From Planctomycetaceae bacterium (GTDB lineage Bacteria > Planctomycetota > Planctomycetia > Pirellulales > Pirellulaceae): 6,275 nucleotides of DNA. Location of the stretch: NCBI GenBank assembly GCA_002702965.1, contig PADE01000042.1, positions 3,455 through 9,729 of the forward strand, read 5' to 3'. The notes beneath the pieces were generated by a model. The model ran no database searches. It saw nothing but the letters and a program-made list of their open reading frames with translations, and was not told the origin of the DNA. Each line of letters opens with the position of its first letter. Position 1 is the stretch's first letter. The translations under genes were made by a program, and so were the position numbers. Below are positions 6,272-6,275 of the stretch, in pieces.

Positions 6272-6275
6272 GCCG

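Larger units (their letters stand above)
6074..6275. other. Intergenic region upstream of pncB
   Basis: I see no credible coding sequence here. The short open frames are rich in Arg and Gly, run into pncB on one strand or the other and lack family features. The stretch holds the tentative promoter, a small GC-rich hairpin and the two 11-base repeats. No known riboswitch or tRNA could be recognised by eye. Confidence 0.6.

Overview
The window looks like an ordinary chromosomal stretch of a free-living bacterium of fairly high GC. My best guess is Planctomycetota, Pirellulales-like. That is an inference from protein style (an uncharacterised histidine-bearing membrane protein, a long eukaryote/actinobacterial-type glutamine-dependent NAD synthetase, mostly weak Shine-Dalgarno signals) and not from any marker gene. 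There is no rRNA, tRNA, transposase, integrase, CRISPR array or phage gene, and coding density is high.

Layout. The left part (1-2533) is a same-strand (+) run of three genes. The first is the 3' part of a gene for a polytopic membrane protein of unknown function, cut by the window edge. The second encodes a two-transmembrane K+ channel with a cytoplasmic RCK/TrkA-N-like domain. The third is speD, encoding a pyruvoyl-dependent S-adenosylmethionine decarboxylase. The gaps are 49 and 33 bases, so cotranscription is plausible. The right part (2610-6073) is a minus-strand pair, pncB then nadE, whose stop and start codons overlap as ATGA. The two blocks converge on a 76-base gap that holds two short stem-loops. 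The last 200 bases, upstream of pncB, carry no credible gene. They hold a tentative promoter, a small hairpin and an 11-base direct repeat whose copies lie 73 bases apart.

How the genes work together. PncB makes nicotinate mononucleotide from nicotinate, and NadE amidates deamido-NAD to NAD, so the right block encodes the first and last steps of the Preiss-Handler salvage route. The middle enzyme, NadD, must be encoded elsewhere. In the left block, SpeD supplies decarboxylated AdoMet, the aminopropyl donor for spermidine-type polyamines, and the channel handles K+. Polyamines are known blockers of K+ channels, so the pairing may be functional, but no aminopropyltransferase gene lies in the window.

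I see no clear new defence or mobile system. The best leads are the channel-speD cassette with its unknown membrane protein, the channel's altered nucleotide-binding loop, and the repeats in the pncB leader.
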